DNA from: Agriotes lineatus
Lineage: Eukaryota > Arthropoda > Insecta > Coleoptera > Elateridae
Assembly: GCA_940337035.1 (NCBI GenBank)
Contig: CALNHX010001946.1
Span: 62,001 to 126,000 of the forward strand
DNA length: 64,000 nucleotides
Direction: 5' to 3'
This document shows, piece after piece, positions 1 through 13,096 of the stretch. A model generated the notes under the pieces. It was not told the DNA's origin and searched no databases. It saw nothing but the letters and a program-made list of their open reading frames with translations. The first letter of the stretch is position 1; each line of letters starts with the position of its first letter. The translations under genes and the position numbers were made by a program.

Positions 1-690
1 ACTCTAACACGTACTCAACAATTGGTTTAGAATTGATTGGAAAGGTTGTAAACAATGTAGGAGTGCATTTAGAGCTTGTTTAGCCATATAAAATTGCTAT
101 ATTAAATTATTTGTATCTAAAAAATTCATGTTTAATAGTTTAGTATTGAGGTGCGTTAGAACGTCTGAAAAGCACGTTTTTCAATATACGATAACTACAG
201 AAAATTTTATTGTACTACTATAACACCCGGCGTCGATCAAAATATAATAATTTTATACGTGGTCATCGTGCCAACACTAACACGTACTCAACAATTGGTT
301 TAGAATTGATTGGAAAGGTTGTAAACAATGTAGGGGTGCATTTAGAGCTTATTTAGCCATATAAAATTGCCATATTAAATTATTTTGCATCCAAAAAATT
401 CAAGTTTAGTAGTTTAGTATTAAGGTGCGTTAGAACGTCTGAAAAGCACGTTTTTCAATATACGTTAACTACAGAAAATTTTATTTAATATAACACCTGG
501 CGTCGATCAAAATATAATAATTTTATACGTGGTCATCGTGCCAACGCTAACACGTACTCAACAATTGGTTTAGAATTGATTGGAAGGGTTGTAAACAATG
601 TAGGAGTGCATTTAGAGCTTGTTTAGCCATATAAAATTGCTATATTAAATTATTTGTATCTAAAAAATTCATGTTTAATAGTTTAGTATT
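1..690 (+). repeat. 273-bp satellite array, left edge block
   Basis: Tandem copies of an AT-rich monomer of about 273 bp. Landmarks in order are CACCTGGCGTCGATC, ATACGTGGTCATCGTGCC, CAACAATTGGTTTAG, GTAAACAATGTAGG, GCATTTAGAGCTT, GCATCCAAAAAATTC and GGTGCGTTAGAACGTCTG. The array is already running at base 1, so its true left end is outside the window. Monomers here include a variant with TATTTGTATCTAAAAAATTCATG in place of the usual TATTTTGCATCC segment. No gene is present. Confidence 0.95.
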
Positions 691-2242
691 ATAATATTCC
701 ACCCTTGTGCTCATTAAGGGTACAAAGATAATTACTAATTAACTTTCTGGTAGCTAGTCGAGTCGGAGACAAGGTCAAGATTTCCCAGATATACATAAGA
801 AGCGTAGCAAACCACAGGATAGCTTTAAACAATTTAATATTGGTACTCAGAACTATTTACAAACGTAACCATAATTGTATAATTGAAAATGAACATTTAT
901 CTCGAAAATAAAAGTATTCTATTTTCCTTCGCTTCTTGCCCCTTGTCGCTGCAACCCGTCGTACAGCCGTGTAAACGGTGGTCTCTGGATAGCCCCCTCA
1001 GGAATTCTTGCGGGGACGCCTCTGGTAACTTCGGGACCGGCTTTAAGACAGGTCCGCGTTCTTCACTTGGCCCTCAGCGACAGAGTTTCGGGCACATGTT
1101 GCTGTAATGACAGGTTAATTAACTAGATATCACATTCTCGCTTACGTGTCGGCGGTTTCTTAAGGGATTGGCCCTTAATCGGAGAATTCGTGGCGTGATG
1201 TTTTAGTGTAAAGTGCGGAGCCACGAAGATTCGCTGGAGAGATTCACCTGGTGAATGTCCTTGAACGAGCTGTTGGGGTGTAGGAGTTGACCTCGGGCTT
1301 CTCTAGTAAGTAGAATTCTGTAGGCTAATATAAACATTAACCAACTCTTTCGAGGGGAGCAATTTAGTAATTATACGGGCTTTTGAACGAGATCTTACGA
1401 GACGCTATTGTCATATCTTAATCGCCAGCACTTGGGTTAAATAATGATTTCCAAAATGAAATTTAGGTTGTTTGCTAAGCAAGTTATCTCAATAGACGGG
1501 CCTGGCGGTCTCTAAAAAAAAGGAAAAGTCGTCGCCGGCAAACACGTCTTAATGATTTGTCAAATTAAATTATCAACAGATTTGGAATTATTTAACTTAA
1601 TTTACATAGACGGGCCTGACGGTCTCTAAATAGAGTCTTCGTCGGCTAACACGTCTCAAGGATTTGTTACATTAAATTATTAACGAATTCGGATTCCTTT
1701 ACTTAATTTGGATCTCGGGGAAACAAGTTAAAATAAGGGCAGAACGGCGGAGCGGCTCTCAAGCGAACTTCGTCCCGTACCAATTCTACAGGATATGGGA
1801 CAGGTTTCAGGTTGCAATCGTGAAGGCGGCCTTCTCGTTGAAGAAGTCTTCGCCTATCGCCGACTACGGATCAGGTCAGGAAAATGAATCTAAGGTGTCT
1901 TTAAATAACTAGCCAGGACGGAACGGGATCGGGATCTAGGAGCGGAATGGATGCTGGTGAAGGTGTCGGTGTACAAGTGGATGAATGCTTTTAGGAGCGG
2001 TCGTGGGACTGCTTATAAGTGTTCGCCTTCGGGCTTCGTGCAGCGAACAACTTCCTCGGAGTGTTTAAGAGGGGGACCGGCGCAGAGATGCGCAAACGTG
2101 GAGCGGGGGATCTGTTGATGACGCGCCGTTATCGCTGGAGGGGCGTTCCAGATCTACAGCCCCTGATCATCAAAAATTGCTGAGAGGGAACGCGCTAATT
2201 AATTTTAATTTAAAAACGCGTTCGCGCGGGGCGAAACGTTAC
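691..2242. mobile_element. Unidentified 1552-bp insertion in the satellite (possible solo LTR)
   Basis: The satellite monomer stops at AGTATT (685-690) and resumes with a second AGTATT (2243-2248), which fits a 6-bp target site duplication around a 1552-bp insert. The insert is visibly richer in G and C than the satellite and appears once. It starts ATAATATTCC and ends AACGTTAC, so it lacks the TG...CA ends of an ordinary LTR and has no clear terminal inverted repeats. It contains no convincing protein; the 74-codon frame at 883-1107 resembles nothing I recognise. Size and target duplication would suit a solo LTR of an unusual group, but this is inference. It contains an internal 114-bp tandem duplication. 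Confidence 0.6.
1492..1719 (+). repeat. Two-copy 114-bp tandem duplication inside the insertion
   Basis: ATAGACGGGCCTG(G/A)CGGTCTC begins at 1492 and again at 1606. Each is followed by a diverged but alignable stretch with GTCGGC or GCCGGC, AACACGTCT, GATTTGT and AAATTATCAAC or AAATTATTAAC. The two copies differ by substitutions and small indels, so the duplication is old. Function unknown. Confidence 0.75.
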
Positions 2243-5200
2243 AGTATTAAGGTGCGTTAGAACGTCTGAAAAGCACGTTTTTCAATATACGATAACTACA
2301 GAAAATTTTGTTTAATATAACACCTGGCGTCGATCAAAATATAATAATTTTATACGTGGTCATCGTGCCAACGCTAACACGTACTCAACAATTGGTTTAG
2401 AATTGATTGGAAGGGTTGTAAACAATGTAGGAGTGCATTTAGAGCTTGTTTAGCCATATAAAATTGCTATATTAAATTATTTGTATCTAAAAAATTCATG
2501 TTTAATAGTTTAGTATTAAGGTGCGTTAGAACGTCTGAAAAGCACGTTTTTCAGTATACGTTAACTACAGAAAATTTTATTGTACTACTATAACACCTGG
2601 CGTCGATCAAAATATAATAATTTTATACGTGGTCATCGTGCCAACACTAACACGTACTCAACAATTGGTTTAGAATTGATTGGAAAGGTTGTAAACAATG
2701 TAGGGGTGCATTTAGAGCTTATTTAGCCATACAAAATTGCCATATTAAATTATTTTGCATCCAAAAAATTCAAGTTTAATAGTTTAGTATTAAGGTGCGT
2801 TAGAACGTCTAAAAAGCACGTTTTTCAGTATACGTTAACTACAGAAAATTTTATTGTACTACTATAACACCTGGCGTCGATCAAAATATAATAATTTTAT
2901 ACGTGGTCATCGTGCCAACACTAACACGTACTCAACAATTGGTTTAGAATTGATTGGAAAGGTTGTAAACAATGTAGGAGTGCATTTAGAGCTTATTTAG
3001 CCATATAAAATTACTATATTAAATTATTTTGCATCCAAAAAGTTCAAGTTTAATAGTTTAGCATTAAGGTGCGTTAGAACGTCTGAAAAGCACTTTTTTC
3101 AATATACGTTAACTACAGAAAATTTTATTGTACTACTATAACACCTGGCGTCGATCAAAATATAATCATTTTATACGTGGTCATCGTGCCAACACTAACA
3201 CGTACTCAACAATTGGTTTAGAATTGATTGGAAAGGTTGTAAACAATGTAGGAGTGCATTTAGAGCTTATTTGGCCATATAAAATTGATATATTAAATTA
3301 TTTTGCATCCAAAAAATTCAAGTTTAATAGTTTAGTATTAAGGTGCGTTAGAACGTCTGAAAAGCACTTTTTTCAATATACGTTAACTACAGAAAATTTT
3401 ATTGTACTACTATAACACCTGGCGTCGATCAAAATATAATAATTGTATACGTGGTAATCGTGCCAACACTAACAAGTGCTCAACAATTGGTTTAGAATTG
3501 ATTGGAAAGGTTGTAAACAATGTAGGGGTGCATTTAGAGCTTATTTAGCCATATAAAATTGCCATATTAAATTATTTTGCATCCAAAAAATTCAAGTTTA
3601 ATAGTTTAGTATTAAGGTGCGTTAGAACGTCTGAAAAGCACGTTTTTCAGTATACGTTAACTACAGAAAATTTTATTGTACTACTATAACACCTGGCGTC
3701 GATCAAAATATAATAATTTTATACGTGGTCATCGTGCCAACACTAACACGTATTCAACAATTGGTTTAGAATTGATTGGAAAGGGTGTAAACAATGTAGG
3801 AGTGCATTTAGAGCTTATTTAGCCGTATAAAATTGCTATAATAAATTATTTTGCATCCAAAAAATTCAAGTTTAATAGTTTAGTATTAAGGTGCGTTAGA
3901 ACGTCTGAAAAGCCCTTTTTTCAATATACGTTAACTACAGAAAATTTTATTGTACTACTATAACACCTGGCGTCGATCAAAATATAATAATTTTATACGT
4001 GGTCATCGTGCCAACACTAACACGTACTCAACAATTGGTTTAGAATTGATTGGAAAGGTTGTAAACAAAGTAGGAGTGCATTTAGAGCTTATTTAGCCAT
4101 ATAAAATTGCTATATTAAATTATTTTGCATCCAAAAAATTCAAGTTTAATAGTTTAGTATTAAGGTGCGTTAGAACGTCTGAAAAGCACGTTTTTCAATA
4201 TACGATAACTACAGAAAATTTTATTTAATATAACACCTGGCGTCGATCAAAATATAATAATTTTATACGTGGTCATCGTGCCAACGCTAACACGTACTCA
4301 ACAATTGGTTTAGAATTGATTGGAAGGGTTGTAAACAATGTAGGAGTGCATTTAGAGCTTATTTAGCCATATAAAATTGCTATATTAAATTATTTGTATC
4401 TAAAAAATTCATGTTTAATAGTTTAGTATTAAGGTGCGTTAGAACGTCTGAAAAGCACGTTTTTCAATATACGATAACTACAGAAAATTTTATTGTACTA
4501 CTATAACACCCGGCGTCGATCAAAATATAATAATTTTATACGTGGTCATCGTGCCAACACTAACACGTACTCAACAATTGGTTTAGAATTGATTGGAAAG
4601 GTTGTAGACAATGTAGGAGTGCATTTAGAGCTTATTTAGCCATATAAAATTGCTATATTAAATAATTTTGCATCCAAAAAATTCAAGTTTAGTAGTTTAG
4701 TATTAAGGTGCGTTAGAACGTCTGAAAAGCACGTTTTTCAATATACGTTAACTACAGAAAATTTTATTTAATATAACACCTGGCGTCGATCAAAATATAA
4801 TAATTTTATACGTGGTCATCGTGCCAACGCTAACACGTACTCAACAATTGGTTTAGAATTGATTGGAAGGGTTGTAAACAATGTAGGAGTGCATTTAGAG
4901 CTTGTTTAGCCATATAAAATTGCTATATTAAATTATTTGTATCTAAAAAATTCAAGTTTAGTATTAAGGTGCGTTAGAACGTCTGAAAAGCACGTTTTTC
5001 TATATACGTTAACTACAGAAAATTTTATTGTACTACTATAACACCTGGCGTCGATCAAAATATAATAATTTTATACGTGGTCATCGTGCCAACACTAACA
5101 CGTACTCAACAATTGGTTTAGAATTGATTGGAAAGGTTGTAAACAATGTAGGAGTGCATTTAGAGCTTATTTACCCATATAAAATTGCTATATTAAATTA

Positions 5201-8200
5201 TTTTGCATCCAAAAAATTCAAGTTTAATAGTTTAGCATTAAGGTGCGTTAGAACGTCTGAAAAGCACTTTTTTCAATATACGTTAACTACAGAAAATTTT
5301 ATCGTACTACTATAACACATGGCGTCGATCAAAATATAATAATTTTATACGTGGTCATCGTGCCACGCTAACACGTACTCAACAATTGGTATAGAATTGA
5401 TTGAAATGGTTGTAAACAATGTAGGAGTGCATTTAGAGCTTATTTAGCCTTATGAAACTGCCATATTAATTTATTTTGCATCAAAAAATTCAAGTTTAAT
5501 AGTTTAGTATTAAGGTGCGTTAGAACGTCTGAAAAGCAGTTTTTTCAATATACGTTAACTACAGAAAATTTTATTGTACTACTATAACACCTGGCGTCGA
5601 TCAAAATATAATAATTTTATACGTGGTCATCGTGCCAACACTAACACGTACTCAACAATTGGTTTAGAATTGATTGGAAAGGTTGTAAACAATGTAGGAG
5701 TGCATTTAGAGCTTATTTGGCCATATAAAATTGCTATATTAAATAATTTTGCATCCAAAAAATTCAAGTTTAGTAGTTTAGTATTAAGGTGCGTTAGAAC
5801 GTCTGAAAAGCACGTTTTTCAATATACGTTAACTCCAGACAATTTTATTGTACTACTATAACACCTGGCGTCGATCAAAATATAATAATTTTATACGTGG
5901 TCATCGTGCCAACGCTAACACGTACTCAACAATTGGTTTAGAATTGATTGAAAAGGTTGTAAACAATGTAGGAGTGCATTTAGAGCTTGTTTAGCCATAT
6001 AAAATTGCTATATTAAATTATTTGTATCTAAAAAATTCATGTTTAATAGTTTAGTATTAAGGTGCGTTAGAACGTCTGAAAAGCACGTTTTTCAATATAC
6101 GATAACTACAGAAAATTTTATTTAATATAACACCTGGCGTCGATCAAAATATAATAATTTTATACGTGGTCATCGTGCCAACGCTAACACGTACTCAACA
6201 ATTGGTTTAGAATTGATTGGAAGGGTTGTAAACAATGTAGGAGTGCATTTAGAGCTTATTTAGCCATATAAAATTGCTATATTAAATTATTTGTATCTAA
6301 AAAATTCATGTTTAATAGTTTAGTATTAAGGTGCGTTAGAACGTCTGAAAAGCACGTTTTTCAATATACGATAACTACAGAAAATTTTATTGTACTACTA
6401 TAACACCCGGCGTCGATCAAAATATAATAATTTTATACGTGGTCATCGTGCCAACACTAACACGTACTCAACAATTGGTTTAGAATTGATTGGAAAGGTT
6501 GTAAACAATGTAGGAGTGCATTTAGAGCTTATTTAGCCATATAAAATTGCTATATTAAATAATTTTGCATCCAAAAAATTCAAGTTTAGTAGTTTAGTAT
6601 TAAGGTGCGTTAGAACGTCTGAAAAGCACGTTTTTCAATATACGTTAACTACAGAAAATTTTATTTAATATAACACCTGGCGTCGATCAAAATATAATAA
6701 TTTTATACGTGGTCATCGTGCCAACGCTAACACGTACTCAACAATTGGTTTAGAATTGATTGGAAGGGTTGTAAACAATGTAGGAGTGCATTTAGAGCTT
6801 GTTTAGCCATATAAAATTGCTATATTAAATTATTTGTATCTAAAAAATTCAAGTTTAGTATTAAGGTGCGTTAGAACGTCTGAAAAGCACGTTTTTCTAT
6901 ATACGTTAACTACAGAAAATTTTATTGTACTACTATAACACCTGGCGTCGATCAAAATATAATAATTTTATACGTGGTCATCGTGCCAACACTAACACGT
7001 ACTCAACAATTGGTTTAGAATTGATTGGAAAGGTTGTAAACAATGTAGGAGTGCATTTAGAGCTTATTTAGCCATATAAAATTGCTATATTAAATTATTT
7101 TGCATCCAAAAAATTCAAGTTTAATAGTTTAGCATTAAGGTGCGTTAGAACGTCTGAAAAGCACTTTTTTCAATATACGTTAACTACAGAAAATTTTATC
7201 GTACTACTATAACACATGGCGTCGATCAAAATATAATAATTTTATACGTGGTCATCGTGCCACGCTAACACGTACTCAACAATTGGTATAGAATTGATTG
7301 AAATGGTTGTAAACAATGTAGGAGTGCATTTAGAGCTTATTTAGCCTTATGAAACTGCCATATTAATTTATTTTGCATCCAAAAAATTCAAGTTTAATAG
7401 TTTAGTATTAAGGTGCGTTAGAACGTCTGAAAAGCAGTTTTTTCAATATACGTTAACTACAGAAAATTTTATTGTACTACTATAACACCTGGCGTCGATC
7501 AAAATATAATAATTTTATACGTGGTCATCGTGCCAACACTAACACGTACTCAACAATTGGTTTAGAATTGATTGGAAAGGTTGTAAACAATGTAGGAGTG
7601 CATTCAGAGCTTATTTGGCCATATAAAATTGATATATTAAATTATTTTGCATCCAAAAAATTCAAGTTTAATAGTTTAGTATTAAGGTGCGTTAGAACAC
7701 GTCTGAAAAGCACGTTTTTCAATATACGTTAACTCCAGACAATTTTATTGTACTACTATAACACCTGGCGTCGATCAAAATATAATAATTTTATACGTGG
7801 TCATCGTGCCAACGCTAACACGTACTCAACAATTGGTTTAGAATTGATTGAAAAGGTTGTAAACAATGTAGGAGTGCATTTAGAGCTTATTTAGCCATAT
7901 AAAATTGCTATATTAAATAATTTTGCATCCAAAAAATTCAAGTTTAGTAGTTTAGTATTAAGGTGCGTTAGAACGTCTGAAAAGCACGTTTTTCAATATA
8001 CGTTAACTCCAGACAATTTTATTGTACTACTATAACACCTGGCGTCGATTAAAATATAATAATTTTATACGTGGTCATCGTGCCAACGCTAACACGTACT
8101 CAACAATTGGTTTAGAATTGATTGAAAAGGTTGTAAACAATGTAGGAGTGCATTTAGAGCTTGTTTAGCCATATAAAATTGCTATATTAAATTATTTGTA

Positions 8201-11200
8201 TCTAAAAAATTCATGTTTAATAGTTTAGTATTAAGGTGCGTTAGAACGTCTGAAAAGCACGTTTTTCAATATACGATAACTACAGAAAATTTTATTGTAC
8301 TACTATAACACCCGGCGTCGATCAAAGTATAATAATTTTATACGTGGTCATCGCGCCAACACTAACACGTACTCAACAATTGGTTTAGAATTGATTGGAA
8401 AGGGTGTAAACAATGTAGGGGTGCATTTAGAGTTTATTTAGCCATATAAAATTGCCATATTAAATTATTTTGCATCCAAAAAATTTAAGTTTAGTAGTTT
8501 AGTATTAAGGTGCGTTAGAACGTCTGAAAAGCACGTTTTTCAATATACGTTAACTACAGAAAATTTTATTTAATATAACACCTGGCGTCGATCAAAATAT
8601 AATAATTTTATACGTGGTCATCGTGCCAACGCTAACACGTACTCAACAATTGGTTTAGAATTGATTGGAAGGGTTGTAAACAATGTAGGAGTGCATTTAG
8701 AGCTTGTTTAGCCATATAAAATTGCTATATTAAATTATTTTGCATCCAAAAAATTCAAGTTTAATAGTTTAGCATTAAGGTGCGTTAGAACGTCTGAAAA
8801 GCACGTTTTTCTATATACGTTAACTACAGAAAATTTTATTGTACTACTATAACACCTGGCGTCGATCAAAATATAATCATTTTATACGTGGTCATCGTGC
8901 CAACACTAACACGTACTCAACAATTGGTTTAGAATTGATTGGAAAGGTTGTAAACAATGTATGAGTGCATTTAGAGCTTATTTAGCCATATAAAATTGCT
9001 ATATTAAATTATTTTGCATCCAAAAAATTCAAGTTTAATAGTTTAGCATTAAGGTGCGTTAGAACGTCTGAAAAGCACTTTTTTCAATATACGTTAACTA
9101 CAGAAAATTTTATCGTACTACTATAACACATGGCGTCGATTAAAATATAATAATTTTATACGTGGTCATAGTGCCAAAGCTAACACGTACTCAACAATTG
9201 GTATAGAATTGATTGAAATGGTTGTAAACAATGTAGGAGTGCATTTAGAGCTTATTTAGCCATATAAAATTGCCATATTAATTTATTTTGCATCAAAAAA
9301 TTCAAGTTTAATAGTTTAGTATTAAGGTGCGTTAGAACGTCTGAAAAGCACTTTTTTCAATATACGTTAACTACAGAAAATTTTATTGTACTACTATAAC
9401 ACCTGGCGTCGATCAAAATATAATAATTTTATACGTGGTCATCGTGCCAACACTAACACGTACTCAACAATTGGTTTAGAATTGAGTGGAAAGGTTGTAA
9501 ACAATGTAGGAGTGCATTTAGAGCTTATTTGGCCATATAAAATTGATATATTAAATTATTTTGCATCCAAAAAATTCAAGTTTAATAGTTTAGTATTAAG
9601 GTGCGTTAGAACGTCTGAAAAGCACGTTTTTCAATATACGTTAACTACAGAAAATTTTATTTAATATAACACCTGGCGTCGATCAAAATATAATAATTTT
9701 ATACGTGGTCATCGTGCCAACGCTAACACGTACTCAACAATTGGTTTAGAATTGATTGGAAGGGTTGTAAACAATGTAGGAGTGCATTTAGAGCTTGTTT
9801 AGCCATATAAAATTGCTATATTAAATTATTTGTATCTAAAAAATTCATGTTTAATAGTTTAGTATTAAGGTGCGTTAGAACGTCTGAAAAGCACGTTTTT
9901 CAATATACGATAACTACAGAAAATTTTATTTAATATAACACCTGGCGTCGATCAAAATATAATAATTTTATACGTGGTCATCGTGCCAACGCTAACACGT
10001 ACTCAACAATTGGTTTAGAATTGATTGAAAAGGTTGTAAACAATGTAGGAGTGCATTTAGAGCTTATTTAGCCATATAAAATTGCTATATTAAATAATTT
10101 TGCATCCAAAAAATTCAAGTTTAGTAGTTTAGTATTAAGGTGCGTTAGAACGTCTGAAAAGCACGTTTTTCAATATACGTTAACTCCAGACAATTTTATT
10201 GTACTACTATAACACCTGGCGTCGATCAAAATATAATAATTTTATACGTGGTCATCGTGCCAACGCTAACACGTACTCAACAATTGGTTTAGAATTGATT
10301 GAAAAGGTTGTAAACAATGTAGGAGTGCATTTAGAGCTTGTTTAGCCATATAAAATTGCTATATTAAATTATTTGTATCTAAAAAATTCATGTTTAATAG
10401 TTTAGTATTAAGGTGCGTTAGAACGTCTGAAAAGCACGTTTTTCAATATACGATAACTACAGAAAATTTTATTGTACTACTATAACACCCGGCGTCGATC
10501 AAAGTATAATAATTTTATACGTGGTCATCGCGCCAACACTAACACGTACTCAACAATTGGTTTAGAATTGATTGGAAAGGTTGTAAACAATGTAGGGGTG
10601 CATTTAGAGTTTATTTAGCCATATAAAATTGCCATATTAAATTATTTTGCATCCAAAAAATTTAAGTTTAGTAGTTTAGTATTAAGGTGCGTTAGAACGT
10701 CTGAAAAGCACGTTTTTCAATATACGTTAACTACAGAAAATTTTATTTAATATAACACCTGGCGTCGATCAAAATATAATAATTTTATACGTGGTCATCG
10801 TGCCAACGCTAACACGTACTCAACAATTGGTTTAGAATTGATTGGAAGGGTTGTAAACAATGTAGGAGTGCATTTAGAGCTTGTTTAGCCATATAAAATT
10901 GCTATATTAAATTATTTGTATCTAAAAAATTCATGTTTAATAGTTTAGTATTAAGGTGCGTTAGAACGTCTGAAAAGCACGTTTTTCAATATACGATAAC
11001 TACAGAAAATTTTATTTAATATAACACCTGGCGTCGATCAAAATATAATAATTTTATACGTGGTCATCGTGCCAACGCTAACACGTACTCAACAATTGGT
11101 TTAGAATTGATTGGAAGGGTTGTAAACAATGTAGGAGTGCATTTAGAGCTTGTTTAGCCATATAATATTGCTATATTAAATTATTTGTATCTAAAAAATT

Positions 11201-13096
11201 CATGTTTAATAGTTTAGTATTAAGGTGCGTTAGAACGTCTGAAAAGCACGTTTTTCAATATACGATAACTACAGAAAATTTTATTGTACTACTATAACAC
11301 CCGGCGTCGATCAAAATATAATAATTTTATACGTGGTCATCGTGCCAACACTAACACGTACTCAACAATTGGTTTAGAATTGATTGGAAAGGTTGTAAAC
11401 AATGTAGGAGTGCATTTAGAGCTTATTTAGCCATATAAAATTACTATATTAAATTATTTTGCATCCAAAAAATTCAAGTTTAATAGTTTAGTACTAAGGT
11501 GCGTTAGAACGTCTGAAAAGCACGTTTTTCAGTATACGTTAACTACAGAAAATTTTATTGTACTACTATAACACCTGGCGTCGATCAAAATATAATAATT
11601 TTATACGTGGTCATCGTGCCAACACTAACACGTACTCAACAATTGGTTTAGAATTGATTGGAAAGGTTGTAAACAATGTAGGAGTGCATTTAGAGCTTAT
11701 TTAGCCATATAAAATTACTATATTAAATTATTTTGCATCCAAAAAATTCAAGTTTAATAGTTTAGCATTAAGGTGCGTTAGAACGTCTGAAAAGCACTTT
11801 TTTCAATATACGTTAACTACAGAAAATTTTATTGTACTACTATAACACCTGGCGTCGATCAAAATATAATCATTTTATACGTGGTCATCGTGCCAACACT
11901 AGCACGTACTCAACAATTGGTTTAGAATTGATTGGAAAGGTTGTAAACAATGTAGGAGTGCATTTAGAGCTTATTTGGCCATATAAAATTGATATATTAA
12001 ATTATTTTGCATCCAAAAAATTCAAGTTTAATAGTTTAGTATTAAGGTGCGTTAGAACGTCTGAAAAGCACTTTTTTCAATAAACGTTAACTACAGAAAA
12101 TTTTATTGTACTACTATAACACCTGGCGTCGATCAAAATATAATAATTGTATACGTGGTAATCGTGCCAACACTAACAAGTGCTCAACAATTGGTTTAGA
12201 ATTGATTGGAAAGGTTGTAAACAATGTAGGGGTGCATTTAGAGCTTATTTAGCCATATAAAATTGCCATATTAAATTAATTTGCATCCAAAAAATTCAAG
12301 TTTATTAGTTTAGTATTAAGGTGCGTTAGAACGTCTGAAAAGCACGTTTTTCAGTATACGTTATCTACAGAAAATTTTATTGTACTACTATAACACCTGG
12401 CGTCGATCAAAATATAATAATTTTATACGTGGTCATCGTGCCAACACTAACACGTATTCAACAATTGGTTTAGAATTGATTGGAAAGGTTGTAAACAATG
12501 TAGAAGTGCATTTAGAGCTTATTTAGCCGTATAAAATTGCTATAATAAATTATTTTGCATCCAAAAAATTCAAGTTTAATAGTTTAGTATTAAGGTGCGT
12601 TAGAACGTCTGAAAAGCACGTTTTTCAATATACGTTAACTACAGAAAATTTTATTGTACTACTATAACACCTGGCGTCGATCAAAATATAATAATTTTAT
12701 ACGTGGTCATCGTGCCAACGCTAACACGTACTCAACAATTGGTTTAGAATTGATTGGAAAGGTTGTAAACAATGTAGGAGTGCATTTAGAGCTTATTTAG
12801 ACATATAAAATTGCTATATTAAATTATTTTGCATCCAAAAAATTCAAGTTTAATAGTTTAGTATTAAGGTGCGTTAGAACGTCTGAAAAGCACGTTTTTC
12901 AATATACGTTAACTACAGAAAATTTTATTTTACTACTATAACACCTGGCGTCGATCAAAATATAAAAATTTTATACGTGGTCATCGTGCCAACGCTAACA
13001 CGTACTCAACAATTGGTTTAGAATTGATTGGAAAGGTTGTAAACAATGTAGGAGTGCATTTAGAGCTTATTTAGCCATATAAAATTGCTATATTAA
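2243..13096 (+). repeat. 273-bp satellite array, forward-oriented main block
   Basis: About 40 head-to-tail monomers in the forward orientation. Diagnostic variants recur at multimer spacing: CTATATACGTTAAC at about 5000, 6897 and 8811; CACATGGCGTCGAT at about 5317, 7213 and 9127 (about 1.9 kb, seven monomers); and AAAGTATAATAAT with CATCGCGCC at about 8326 and 10504 (about 2.18 kb, eight monomers). This is higher-order repeat structure produced by unequal exchange. Reading frames of 83-95 codons appear only in monomers where a TAG within TTATTTAGCC has become TGG or similar. They begin at TTG and are not genes. Confidence 0.95.
5000..10710 (+). repeat. Higher-order repeat zone (7-mer and 8-mer multimers)
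   Basis: Rare variants mark repeated blocks. The CTATATACG variant recurs at intervals of 1897 and 1914 bp, and the CACATGGCG variant 317 bp further on keeps step. An overlapping 2178-bp interval links the CATCGCGCC variant at 8326 and 10504. Within a block, neighbouring monomers differ more from each other than from their counterparts one block away, which is the definition of a higher-order repeat. Confidence 0.75.

Noticed and set aside
883..1107. 74-codon frame in the 691-2242 insertion
   Set aside because: No recognisable motif, unique, and no supporting signals.
3128..3415. 95-codon open frame in satellite monomers (also at 5028, 5574, 7472, 9386, 11832, 14988, 19386 and truncated ones to 31999)
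   Set aside because: Starts at TTG, not ATG, ends in the next monomer's repeat of the same motif, and opens only where a TAG has mutated. Most monomers are closed. It matches no known protein.
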